Assembly: GCF_026810505.1 (NCBI RefSeq)
Contig: NZ_CP101750.1
Span: forward strand, 7,118,515-7,182,514
From: Streptomyces sp. Je 1-369
GTDB lineage: Bacteria; Actinomycetota; Actinomycetes; Streptomycetales; Streptomycetaceae
Direction of reading: 5' to 3'
Length of the DNA stretch: 64,000 nucleotides
The notes beneath the pieces are model-generated. The model ran no database searches. It was given only the letters and a program-made list of their open reading frames with translations, and had not been told where the DNA came from. Shown one piece after another: positions 42,457-50,423 of the stretch. The translations under genes were made by a program, and so were the position numbers. Position 1 is the first letter of the stretch; each line of letters starts with the position of its first letter.

Positions 42457-42783
42457 TTGCGTGTTTCGGGTTCGGTGGCTGCGGTGGTGCTGCTCTTGGC
42501 CGCGCCCTGGGTCATGCGGGGGTTCGGGGCGGAGGGCGCGGTGGCGGACGCGGGGGCGTTGTACCTGCGGTGCCTCGGCCCGTACTTGGTGCTGCTCGCG
42601 TGTTTCATCGGTGTGGCCGGGGTCTACGAGGGCAGCGGCGACAGCCCGTCGCTGGCCCGCATCACGACGGGTGGTGTGGTGGTGCAACTGTCCCTTGCGT
42701 ACGCACTGTTGGGGTACGGGCTCCCCGGCATTTGCGTGGCGATGGCGTGCGCGGCGGGTTTGCAGTGCGGGGCACTGACGCGC
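42457..42783 (+). pseudogene. Remnant of a MATE-family efflux protein
   Basis: About 105 residues of this frame match the C-terminal half of MATE transporters: a membrane segment (VAAVVLLLAAPWVM), YLRCLGPYLVLLACFIGVAGVYEGSGDSPSLARI and two more segments up to GLQCG. The N-terminal two-thirds of the gene is absent and the frame then runs into sequence that is antisense to the DUF397 gene. No ribosome-binding site is convincing. I read it as a decayed gene end; it fills the gap 42435-42784. Confidence 0.7.
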
Positions 42784-42784
42784 G

Positions 42785-43033
42785 TCAGGGGTGGGCGGCG
42801 TACGCGACGAACTCCGCCCAGGCGCGGGGGGCCAGGGCGAGTTGGGGGCCGTCGGGGTTCTTGGAGTCGCGTACGTGGAGGGTAGTGGGGCAGGGGGCGA
42901 TCTCTACGCAGTCTCCGTCGCCGCTGCTGCTGTAGCTGGACTTGCGCCAGGCGAGGGCGACTTCGAGGCAGTCGCCGGAGCTGCCACTGCTGTAGCTGCT
43001 CTTGAACCAGACCAGGTTGGGGCTGCTCATCAT
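42785..43033 (-). CDS. DUF397 protein with partly duplicated repeat
   Basis: 82 residues. DUF397 units begin W-x-KSSYSS and contain CVEVA-type and VRDSKxPxGPxL blocks. Here the first half-unit (VWFKSSYSSGSSGDCLEVAL) is followed by a complete one (AWRKSSYSSSGDGDCVEIAP ... VRDSKNPDGPQLALAPRAWAEFV), a duplication of the front part. It is coupled to the XRE gene (ATGATGA overlap). In Streptomyces such DUF397 proteins act with a DUF5753 XRE partner, often in control of development; the pair here is standard. Confidence 0.9.
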   Translation of the reverse strand: MMSSPNLVWFKSSYSSGSSGDCLEVALAWRKSSYSSSGDGDCVEIAPCPTTLHVRDSKNPDGPQLALAPRAWAEFVAYAAHP

Positions 43034-43860
43034 GCTCCTCGCATCCGCTCCAGCAGGCTCACCGAGTCCTCGAATGAGAGAGCCTGTGCGCGCATCCTGG
43101 CATACCTCATCTGAAGCATGCTGACCACTTTCGACTCGGAGATGAGTTGGCCGCTCTCTTGCCCCTCGGCGTAAGCGAGCCACCTGTTCTCCGGTGTCTC
43201 CAGTAGATGCATGGGGCCATCCAGTCCTGCGTGACTCTTGCGCACCACCGGCATGATCTGAAGTTCGATGTTCCGGCGCTTCGCGAGCCCGAGAACCCGG
43301 TCGATGAGTTCCATGGTGACTTCATGCCCGCCCATGCCGCGTAGGAACAAATGTTCCTCAAGAATGAAGCTGTAGGCCGTGTTGGGCCTTTCCGTGAGCA
43401 GTAGTTGGCGCCTGGCTCGTGCATCCAGCCGCGCCTCGATCTCTTCGTCGCCGAGTGGAGGGAGCCGGTTCACGAACAACGTCCGCGCATACGCCTCCGT
43501 CTGCAACAGACCAGGAATCAACCGGCACTCATACGTCGACAGCGCCACCGCCTCCTGTTCCAGCTGCGCCCACTGGCGGAACCAGGAAGCCAACCCCCGC
43601 TGCCGCGACAGCTGGTTCGCCGCCAGCCGCAGCGTCCCGAACGCGTCCAGCGCCACCTCGCACTGGTCGACGAACCGTGGCGGCGGAAAGCGGCGGCCCT
43701 GTTCGACGGAGGCGATGAAATGGGCCGAGTAGCCGATTTCGGGGGCCAGGGACTCCTGCGTGTACCCGGCGCGCTTGCGGAAGCTCTTCAGGACCGCACC
43801 GAAGGCCTTGAGCCCATCGGTCGGCTCGGGCTCATTACTGCTCGTCGTACTTGACGACAT
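43030..43860 (-). CDS. XRE-type regulator with DUF5753 domain
   Basis: 276 residues. An N-terminal helix-turn-helix (about 16-70, LKSFRKRAGYTQESLAPEIGYSAHFIASVEQGRR) is followed by the DUF5753 domain (about 95-270) with its typical blocks YECRLIPGLLQTEAYAR, and RNIELQIMPV. These regulators work with the small DUF397 protein downstream and often with an ATP-binding anti-sigma-like protein, here encoded divergently at 44017. ATG 43860 has AGGGGAT upstream. Confidence 0.93.
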   Translation of the reverse strand: MSSSTTSSNEPEPTDGLKAFGAVLKSFRKRAGYTQESLAPEIGYSAHFIASVEQGRRFPPPRFVDQCEVALDAFGTLRLAANQLSRQRGLASWFRQWAQLEQEAVALSTYECRLIPGLLQTEAYARTLFVNRLPPLGDEEIEARLDARARRQLLLTERPNTAYSFILEEHLFLRGMGGHEVTMELIDRVLGLAKRRNIELQIMPVVRKSHAGLDGPMHLLETPENRWLAYAEGQESGQLISESKVVSMLQMRYARMRAQALSFEDSVSLLERMRGA

Positions 43861-44016
43861 CACGGGTATCCCCTGACGCTCGGCTATCGGTCTGCGCCAA
43901 CGCGCCCATGCTCACGTTCCGTTACCCGTACTGTCCACCCTTCGCACTCGTACAATTACGCAGCGTACGAGTTTCGTGCCTGGTGCCCCCGGCCGCGTAC
44001 GGCCACCGTTGCCGCC

Positions 44017-44448
44017 ATGTCGACCCAAGCGCGCCCCGCCGCCGCACCCCACACCTTCGCGCAACGCTTCAGTGCCACGCCCCGGGGTGCCCGCCTCGCG
44101 AGGAGGCTGACCAGGTATCACCTGGACGGCTGGGGCATCGCGTACGACACCGAACTCTCCGAGGCCGCCGAGGCGATCGTCGCCGAGCTCGCGGCGAACG
44201 CCGTGACCCACGGGCGCGTACCGGGCCGTGACTTCGAGCTCGGCCTGACGCTGCGTACCGACACGCTGCGTATCGAGGTCGCCGACGCGCGCGCGGACGT
44301 CGTCTCGCACGTCGCACGCAAGTCCGCGGGCCTCGAAGGGGAGTCGGGTCGGGGGCTCGTCATCGTCGCCGCGCTCGCCACCGAGTGGGGCGTGGCCGGA
44401 CGCAAGGTCGGCAAGACGGTGTGGGCGGAGCTTCCCGTGCAGCGGTGA
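44017..44448 (+). CDS. ATP-binding (HATPase_c_2, anti-sigma-like) regulatory protein
   Basis: 143 residues with a single GHKL-type ATPase domain of the RsbW-like group: the N box is IVAELAANAVTHG (about 54-66) and the G box is ESGRGLVIVAALA. There is no histidine-kinase phospho-acceptor. Such proteins bind sigma or anti-anti-sigma factors; in Streptomyces they are commonly found beside XRE-DUF5753 and DUF397 genes, as here. Divergent from the XRE gene, with 156 bases between. Confidence 0.9.
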   Translation: MSTQARPAAAPHTFAQRFSATPRGARLARRLTRYHLDGWGIAYDTELSEAAEAIVAELAANAVTHGRVPGRDFELGLTLRTDTLRIEVADARADVVSHVARKSAGLEGESGRGLVIVAALATEWGVAGRKVGKTVWAELPVQR

Positions 44449-44599
44449 TCGCCGCCCCCAACACGCAGGGCCACGACCGGTGTTAACCCCGCGTACATTC
44501 GAGCGGGGTGTTACCCGACGCGCCGCGTACGCCACGCGGACACCGTCAGGCCCCAGTCTCACGCAAGATCCATCCGTTCCCGGAACGAGGAGACATCGC

Positions 44600-45913
44600 G
44601 TGACCAGACACTGTCCGACCCGTCGAACGATCGGTTCGGTCGTGCTCGCCATGACCACCGCCTTCGTGGCGGCCACCACCACCGCCTCCGCCTCCACGAC
44701 GGCCGCCGAGCCGCTGCCCGGCATAACCCCCCGGGCCGAGACCCCCGTCCTGCACGACGACGACGCGGGCGGCAACGCCGACGCCGACGACCCGGCGATC
44801 TGGCGCAACACCGCCGACCCGGCACGCAGCCTGGTGATCGCCACCGCCAAGGAGGGCGGGCTGAGGGCTTACGACCTGGACGCCCGGCCCGTCCAGTCCG
44901 TCGCCGCCCCGCCCGCCGAAGGGCCCGACGACGCGCCGGGCCGTTTCAACAACGTCGACCTCGTGCGCGGCCTGAAGCTGTCCTCCGGGACCGCCGACCT
45001 CGCCGTCACCAGCGACCGCGGCCACGACCGGCTGCGCTTCTATCGGATCGACCGCGACCGGCCCGGCGGACCACTGACCGACATCACCGTCCCCGACGCG
45101 CCGCCCGTCTTCTCCGCCGACCAGGGCGAGATCAACGAGCAGCGCACCGCGTACGGGCTCGCGACCTGGCAGGACAAGGCGAGCGGCCGCTCGTACGCCC
45201 TGGTCAGCCAGCGCGAGCGCACCCGCGTCGCGCTCCTCGAACTGCTCCCGGCCGCGGGCGGCAAGGTCACGTACCGCAAGGTCCGCACGCTGGACCTGCC
45301 GTCCTCGTTCCGGCTGCCGAACGGCACCTCGTGGAGCCCGTGCGCGGAGCCGGGCGAGCTCCCGCAGGTCGAGGGCATGGTCGTCGACCCGGCCAACGGC
45401 ACGCTGTACGCGGGGCAGGAGGACGTCGGTATCTGGCGCATGCGCGCCGACCTGACCGGCAAGCCCGAACTCGTCGACAAGGTACGTGAGTACGGCGTTC
45501 CCGGTGTCTATGACGAGGAGACCGAGGAGTGCGAGGCCGGGGCCGACCCGGGATACGGCGGCAAGCGGACCACCGCCGATGTCGAAGGTCTGACCCTGGT
45601 CAATGAGGACGACGGGGACGGGTATCTCCTCGCCTCCAGCCAGGGCGACGACACCTTCGCCGCGTACGACCGCGAACTGAGCGACCACAACGAGTACGAG
45701 GGTGGTTTCAGGGTCACCCCCGCGGGCGGCACGCTCGACGGCTCCGAGGAGTGCGACGGCGCGGCCGCGCTGAACGAGCCGCTCGGGCCGAAGTACCCGC
45801 ACGGCCTCCTCGTCGTCCAGGACGGCCACGACGCGCCCGGCGACGGGGACCGCCCGGCCACGAACTTCAAGTTCGTCGACCTCGGCAAGGTCATGAAGAC
45901 GCTGGACGACTGA
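44600..45913 (+). CDS. Secreted beta-propeller phytase
   Basis: Extracellular phosphatase that releases phosphate from phytate with calcium. About 437 residues with a signal peptide (RRTIGSVVLAMTTAFVAATTTASA) and a six-bladed propeller pattern: DDPAIWRN, the FNNVDLV block, EINEQRTAYGLA, PQVEGMVVDPANGTLYAGQEDVGIW and DVEGLTLV contain the acidic metal-binding residues of 3-phytases. GTG 44600 follows GAGGAG. The promoter region has GTGTTAACCCC (44480-44490) and GTGTTACCC (44508-44516); these do not match the 11-base spacing of a PHO box. The gene overlaps the convergent regulator by 23 bases. Confidence 0.9.
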   Translation: MTRHCPTRRTIGSVVLAMTTAFVAATTTASASTTAAEPLPGITPRAETPVLHDDDAGGNADADDPAIWRNTADPARSLVIATAKEGGLRAYDLDARPVQSVAAPPAEGPDDAPGRFNNVDLVRGLKLSSGTADLAVTSDRGHDRLRFYRIDRDRPGGPLTDITVPDAPPVFSADQGEINEQRTAYGLATWQDKASGRSYALVSQRERTRVALLELLPAAGGKVTYRKVRTLDLPSSFRLPNGTSWSPCAEPGELPQVEGMVVDPANGTLYAGQEDVGIWRMRADLTGKPELVDKVREYGVPGVYDEETEECEAGADPGYGGKRTTADVEGLTLVNEDDGDGYLLASSQGDDTFAAYDRELSDHNEYEGGFRVTPAGGTLDGSEECDGAAALNEPLGPKYPHGLLVVQDGHDAPGDGDRPATNFKFVDLGKVMKTLDD

Positions 45914-46877
45914 ACGGACGACCGGCGGCGACGGACGGCGACGGCGGGTCCGCCGCGGGGGGCCGTGGCGGCCCGGTGAGCCTTGCCCGCTGCTCGGGCG
46001 AGAGCCTGACTCCATGATCATGCCCGGCCGCCTGCACGGCCGTGATGACGCGTGACGTCGGCCAGCCGAGGGCGGTGGCGAGCTCACTCGTGGTGAGGGG
46101 GCGGGCCGCGTGGAAGAGCGCGGTCAGTACCGTCAGGGCATCCTCGACGGCCGCGCGGGCCGGCGGCCCCGTCATGCTCCGGTGGATCCCGGCGAAGAAC
46201 GCGTGCATCGCCCCGAGCCGCGCGCCCGTGGGGGTGTCGGGCCCGAACAGGTCCGCACCCTCAAGGGCGGTCGCGGCGCACGCCGCGTTCTTGTGCGCGC
46301 TGGTCAGCCAGGCGCGCAGCCACACCTCCTCGTCGATGACGTAACGGTCGCGGCGCCTGCCGGGCTCCTGCTCGCGGCTGAGGACGTCGAGCCCCTCCAG
46401 ATACCCGACCGCCTTGGACACCGAGGCCGGGCTCACCTTCAGCCTTCGCGTGAGCTCCGCGGAGGTCTCGGCGCCGGTGGGAGCGGTCACCAGACACGCG
46501 AGCACCCTCGCGGCCGTGCGGGGCAGTCCGACGGCGATCAGCAGCGCGGCGAACTTGTCCACGTACGCGTCGACGGCCGCCGGGTCGGGCCCGTGCGTTG
46601 CTTTCCCCGCTGCCGCCGCTGCCGTCGTGCGAGCGTCCGCGGGCGGGGTTCCCGTTGGGCGGCGGGGCGGCGGCAGCCGGTTGCGTCGCCGCCATGCGTC
46701 GGCGCGGTCGGCGTGCTCGGCGCGGTAGGCGTCCGGGCCGCCGTTGCGGGCGACTTCCCTGCTGACGGACGACGTCGCCCGCCCGAGTCGCCGGGCGATG
46801 GCGGCGTACGACAACTCCTCGGACAGCCCCGCCTCGATGGCTCTCCGGTCCTCCGCGCTCAGTCTTCCGCCGCCCAT
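45891..46877 (-). CDS. Regulator joining an IS30-type HTH to a MarR/GbsR-type domain
   Basis: 328 residues. The first 60 residues (RLSAEDRRAIEAGLSEELSYAAIARRLGRATSSVSREVARNG) are the HTH_38 helix-turn-helix known from IS30 transposases; no transposase DDE part follows. Residues about 105-230 are a winged-helix region of MarR/GbsR type (ARVLACLVTAPTGAETSAELTRRLKVSPASVSKAVGYLEGL). A third helical part with another possible HTH (TSELATALGWPTSRVITAV) ends the protein. Divergent from the serine hydrolase gene at 47042; inverted repeats lie between them. Likely a repressor of itself or its neighbour. Confidence 0.85.
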   Translation of the reverse strand: MGGGRLSAEDRRAIEAGLSEELSYAAIARRLGRATSSVSREVARNGGPDAYRAEHADRADAWRRRNRLPPPRRPTGTPPADARTTAAAAAGKATHGPDPAAVDAYVDKFAALLIAVGLPRTAARVLACLVTAPTGAETSAELTRRLKVSPASVSKAVGYLEGLDVLSREQEPGRRRDRYVIDEEVWLRAWLTSAHKNAACAATALEGADLFGPDTPTGARLGAMHAFFAGIHRSMTGPPARAAVEDALTVLTALFHAARPLTTSELATALGWPTSRVITAVQAAGHDHGVRLSPEQRARLTGPPRPPAADPPSPSVAAGRPFSRPASS

Positions 46878-46895
46878 GTCCGCCCCCCTCGCGTT

Positions 46896-46918
46896 GCGTT
46901 AGCCCTCATCGCCAACGC
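46896..46918. promoter_or_regulatory. Inverted repeat close to the regulator start
   Basis: GCGTTAGC-CCTCATC-GCCAACGC: eight-base arms with one mismatch, 19 bases upstream of the regulator gene start. A candidate autoregulatory site. Confidence 0.5.
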
Positions 46919-46951
46919 TACGCGGCCTCAAAAACCCACTGTTTTCCTGTA

Positions 46952-46992
46952 GTTGCACGCCGCGTCTCGCTTCAGACGCACGCATGTGCAAC
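46952..46992. promoter_or_regulatory. Nested inverted repeats upstream of the serine hydrolase
   Basis: GTTGCAC (46952-46958) pairs with GTGCAAC (46986-46992), and inside, GCGTCT (46962-46967) pairs with AGACGC (46974-46979) around CGCTTC. Could be a double operator or an mRNA leader stem. Confidence 0.5.
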
Positions 46993-47041
46993 GTAGCTTT
47001 CAGTGGTCGCGAAAGAAAGCAAAAGGAACCAGGGGGTTCAG

Positions 47042-48154
47042 ATGGATGACGCCACTCCCGTGGCGCCCACCCGAGGCGGCCACGAAGCCGCCCAGCGCGT
47101 CCTCGACCGGGCCGTGCGGGAAGGGGGAGTGCCGGGCATCGTCGCCCAGGTCCGTGACCGGGGCGGGAACTGGTACGGCACGGCAGGGGTCGCCGACACG
47201 CGGACGCGGCGGCCGCGGGGGCACGAGGACCGGTTCCGGATCGGCAGCATCACGAAGACGTTCGTCGCGACGGTGCTCCTGCAACTCGTGGGCGAGCGCA
47301 GGCTGTCGTTACGGGACACGGTGGACCAGTGGCTGCCAGGCGTGCTCCGGGGGAACGGGCACGACGGCACCACGACCACCGTCCGGCAACTCCTCGACCA
47401 CACCAGCGGAATCTTCAGCTACACGCACGACCAGGCGGCGCTGAAGACGCAGGAGACCTACACACCCGCGGAACTCGTCGGCATCGCCCTGTCGCACCCC
47501 GCGGACTTCCCGGCGGGGACGGGATGGGCGTACTCCAACACCAACTACATCGTCGTCGGCATGATCATCGAGCGGGTCACCGGCCGTACGCTCGCGGACG
47601 AGATCGCCCACCGCGTCGTCCGCACGCTGGGCCTGACCGGGACGTCCATACCGCCGACCGGCGACCCGTCCCTCCCCGTGCCGCACGCACGCCACTACAC
47701 CAAGCTGTTCTCACCCGACCCGGACGCCCCGGTCCACGACGTCACGGAACTGGAGGCGAGCCCGTACTGGGCGGCGGGCGGCATGATCTCCACCGTCGAC
47801 GACCTGACCCGGTTCTTCTCGGCACTCCTCGGAGGACGCCTCCTGCGACCGGAGCAGCAACGGGAGTTGCTGACGATGGTGCCGACCAACGACTGGCTCC
47901 CCCGCACCACGTACGGCGTCGGGATCTCCCGCCTGCTCCTGCCCTCCGGCACGGCGGTCTGGGGGATGGGCGGCGCGCTCTTCGGCTCGTGGTCGTACGT
48001 CTACGGGACGCGCGACGGCACGCACATGCTCGCCGTGAACATCAACGCCGACTGGGCGACGGGCCACTGGGAGGACCCGATCGGCATCTTCAACGACCTC
48101 CTGGAGACCGAGTTCAGCTACGGCTGCGCACTCGGCTTCGCGTCGACCTCCTGA
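47042..48154 (+). CDS. Serine hydrolase of the beta-lactamase/D-Ala-D-Ala carboxypeptidase group
   Basis: 370 residues, class C-like fold. The catalytic S-x-x-K is GSITKTF (about 68-74), the tyrosine motif is YSNTN near 166-170, and HTSGIF is the typical block between them. No signal peptide is seen, whereas most relatives are exported, so it may be a cytoplasmic esterase or peptidase. ATG 47042 follows AGGGGG. Probably controlled by the divergent IS30-HTH/MarR-type regulator. Confidence 0.88.
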   Translation: MDDATPVAPTRGGHEAAQRVLDRAVREGGVPGIVAQVRDRGGNWYGTAGVADTRTRRPRGHEDRFRIGSITKTFVATVLLQLVGERRLSLRDTVDQWLPGVLRGNGHDGTTTTVRQLLDHTSGIFSYTHDQAALKTQETYTPAELVGIALSHPADFPAGTGWAYSNTNYIVVGMIIERVTGRTLADEIAHRVVRTLGLTGTSIPPTGDPSLPVPHARHYTKLFSPDPDAPVHDVTELEASPYWAAGGMISTVDDLTRFFSALLGGRLLRPEQQRELLTMVPTNDWLPRTTYGVGISRLLLPSGTAVWGMGGALFGSWSYVYGTRDGTHMLAVNINADWATGHWEDPIGIFNDLLETEFSYGCALGFASTS

Positions 48155-48195
48155 CTGAACTGCCGTCCTGAGTACGGCTGCTCGGACGCCGTACG

Positions 48196-48231
48196 GGCCG
48201 CTCCGCCATCAGCCAAGGGGGCGGAGCGGCC
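48196..48231. terminator. Bidirectional terminator
   Basis: GGCCGCTCCGCC / GGCGGAGCGGCC, perfect 12-base stem with a 12-base loop, between the convergent serine hydrolase and secreted-protein genes. Confidence 0.85.
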
Positions 48232-48246
48232 GCACGGCGGCGGGGG

Positions 48247-48774
48247 TCAGTCGAACGGGACGGCATCCGCCGCGTCGGCGTGCCAGTTCGTGCTCTTCGG
48301 CTTGTCGATCAGCGTCGTGCTGGGCAGACGGACGTCGGTCGCGCCCGCCTCGTCACCGGCGACGGCGATGGCCATCCAGTCGAACTCCGCGCCGAAGTTG
48401 CCGTTGGTCGACTTCGGGTTGATGCCGGCGTACGCGGCGGTGGAGCCCGAGAGCTTGACGCTGTCGGTGAGGGCCTGCTCGACGGGGGTGACCTGCCGGT
48501 CGGGGTGGGAGCCGAAGCCGGCCGAGGGGAACGTGCCCTCCAGGTAGCAGGTGATGCCGGGACGGGCCTTGGCGGTCACCAGGAGGTAGCCGCCCGCCTG
48601 CGTCTTCTCGGTGACCTTGAAGGTCAGGTCGTTGGTCCCGCAGAGCTGCTCGACGGGGGCCTTCGCCTGGCCGCCGACGGCGAGTGCGGTGCCCGCGGCG
48701 GTGGTGGCGAGGGCCGCGGCGGCCACGGCGGTCAGGACCAGTCGGGTGGAACGGGCGGCGAGACGCGAACGCAT
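48247..48774 (-). CDS. Secreted protein, DUF4232-like
   Basis: 175 residues with a Sec signal peptide (MRSRLAARSTRLVLTAVAAAALATT..., cleavage after ALA near 32). The mature part starts with a Cys in LCGTNDLTFK and contains GGYLLVTAKARPGITCYLEG, so one disulfide is likely; the overall strand pattern resembles DUF4232. ATG 48774 has GGAG at good spacing; ATG 48786 is an alternative. Role unknown. Confidence 0.72.
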   Translation of the reverse strand: MRSRLAARSTRLVLTAVAAAALATTAAGTALAVGGQAKAPVEQLCGTNDLTFKVTEKTQAGGYLLVTAKARPGITCYLEGTFPSAGFGSHPDRQVTPVEQALTDSVKLSGSTAAYAGINPKSTNGNFGAEFDWMAIAVAGDEAGATDVRLPSTTLIDKPKSTNWHADAADAVPFD

Positions 48775-49018
48775 CGGGAACTCCATGGGTGCGGTGAGTG
48801 GTGGCTCGTGCGTAGTGGTTCGTCCGGCGAGCCGCTCGGACGATCCACAGCCTGGGCCGCGATCCGTCCCGGCCGCCAGCCCACACCGCCGATACGGGAC
48901 GCCGGAACGCGGAAACGGCCTCTGACCGGCGCAAACGCCCTCGCCCTGGAACGAGGGGCTGGAACGAGGGGCTGGAATGTGGGACCCGGACGTTCGGCGT
49001 GGCCGGGACGGCTGGTCG

Positions 49019-49597
49019 TCAGACGTCCGCGACGTGCACCCGCTCGCCCTGCTGCCCGTAGATGGCGATGGTCTCCGCCGGGATGTCGTCCCGCGCGTTG
49101 CCGATCCAGTGCGGGGTGGCCGTGTCGAACTCCGCCGCCTCACCCGCCGTCAGTTCCGTCCGGGTGTCGGTCAGGACGAGTTGGACCGTCCCGTGGAGTA
49201 CGTAGAACCACTCACGGCCGGGGTGCACGTGGAAGCGTGGCGGCGGGAGCTGCGACACCGGCGGGTAGATCACCTTGTACGCCCGCATGCCGCCCGTCTT
49301 CACGCCCAGCGGCACGAACGTCAGCCCGTCCTTGCGGAAGGGGCGCAGGTGGACCCGCGGGTCGCCGGTGGTCGGCGCGGCGACGAGTTCGTCGAGCGGC
49401 ACGGCGTAGGCGCGGGCCAGCGGGAGGAGCTGTTCCAGGGTGGGGCGGATGTGCCCGCGTTCGAGCCGGGAGATGGTGCTCGGCGTGAGTCCGGTGCGCT
49501 CCGCGAGCGTGGCGAGGGTGAGGCCGAGCGCCTGGCGGAAGCCGCGCAGCCGAGGTCCGACGTTCTCCAGTACGGATCGGTCTTCGGTCACAGGCAT
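49019..49597 (-). CDS. XRE-cupin transcriptional regulator
   Basis: 192 residues: a helix-turn-helix domain (about 9-65, RLRGFRQALGLTLATLAERTGLTPSTISRLERGHIRPT) and a C-terminal cupin barrel with FHVHPGREWFYVLHGTVQLV carrying the metal-binding histidines and glutamate. Such proteins repress small catabolic or detoxification operons and sense a small ligand in the cupin. ATG 49597 follows GAGGGGG; the ATG at 49615 would place that site inside the gene. It is the downstream neighbour of a LuxR-type regulator on the same strand, with 79 bases between. Confidence 0.9.
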   Translation of the reverse strand: MPVTEDRSVLENVGPRLRGFRQALGLTLATLAERTGLTPSTISRLERGHIRPTLEQLLPLARAYAVPLDELVAAPTTGDPRVHLRPFRKDGLTFVPLGVKTGGMRAYKVIYPPVSQLPPPRFHVHPGREWFYVLHGTVQLVLTDTRTELTAGEAAEFDTATPHWIGNARDDIPAETIAIYGQQGERVHVADV

Positions 49598-49676
49598 GCG
49601 CCCCCTCGTCGACATGTGATGTTCGCAAGGCCGCAGAAGCCCCTGCGACGGCCGGATCCGGACCGCGTCGGACCGT

Positions 49677-50354
49677 CTAGTACAGCTCCCGGGCGCGCAG
49701 CCCCGCCTGGAAACGGGACGTCGCGCCCAGCGTCGTCATGAGCTCCGCCACGCGCCTGCGATACGTACGCAGTGACATGCCCAGCTCGCGCGCCGTCACT
49801 TCGTCCGTGTGCCCGGCGCTCAGCGCCCGCAGGATCCGGCGCGCCTCCTCGCTCAGCGCGGGCGGCCGCGTCCTGCGGAACTCGTCGAGGTCGACGGCCG
49901 TCTCCCAGGCCGCGTACACCAGCGCCCTGACGCCCTCGACCGCGATCGGCGTACGGATCACCGTGAACGTACGCACCCCCTGCACCGGCGCCCCGGCCAG
50001 GATCGCCACGCGCCGGTCGATGACGATCGCCTCGTGGGCGAGCGGCGCCGCCGAAATGCGTACCTGCGCTCCGGAGGCTGCGATCCGGACGAGCCGCGCC
50101 TCCGACCGGTCGTCCGCGAGCGCGCGCGGCGTGTACAGCTTGCGCATGGCCAGGCCGCCAGGAACGAGCGGCGGGCGTCTGCCCCCGGCGAACGCGGCGT
50201 TCACGCCGGGCGAGAAGGTCACGAGGTCCGCGGCCGCGCACAGGAACTCCTCGCGGGCCCCGGTGAAGAGCTCACCGGCATGGCGCACCAGTTCCCGCTC
50301 GCCCCGCAGCGACACGATCTGATCTGTGCTGGATGTGCTGGATGTACTCGGCAT
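49677..50354 (-). CDS. LuxR-type regulator with TrmB/PLD-like sensor domain
   Basis: 225 residues. The first 160 form a domain like that of TrmB-type regulators (phospholipase-D-like fold: ELVRHAGELFTGAREEFLCAA, HEAIVIDRRVAILAG). The C-terminal 60 residues are a LuxR helix-turn-helix (LSEEARRILRALSAGHTDEVTARELGMSLRTYRRRVAELM). The N-terminus has a SST repeat from 9-base units. Divergent from the aldo-keto reductase gene 70 bases away, the probable target. Confidence 0.82.
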   Translation of the reverse strand: MPSTSSTSSTDQIVSLRGERELVRHAGELFTGAREEFLCAAADLVTFSPGVNAAFAGGRRPPLVPGGLAMRKLYTPRALADDRSEARLVRIAASGAQVRISAAPLAHEAIVIDRRVAILAGAPVQGVRTFTVIRTPIAVEGVRALVYAAWETAVDLDEFRRTRPPALSEEARRILRALSAGHTDEVTARELGMSLRTYRRRVAELMTTLGATSRFQAGLRARELY

Positions 50355-50423
50355 GGTGGCGACAGTCTGGCAGCAAGTGGCCACGTGATCGCGCTCACCG
50401 GACGTACACCGCAGGATCTGCGC

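Noticed and set aside
44480..44516. PHO box in front of the phytase gene
   Set aside because: GTGTTAACCCC and GTGTTACCC are similar but are 28 bases apart and differ from the GTTCACC direct-repeat pattern in 11-base steps.
45891..46877. IS30 insertion element
   Set aside because: Only the HTH resembles IS30; there is no DDE catalytic domain and no terminal inverted repeats.
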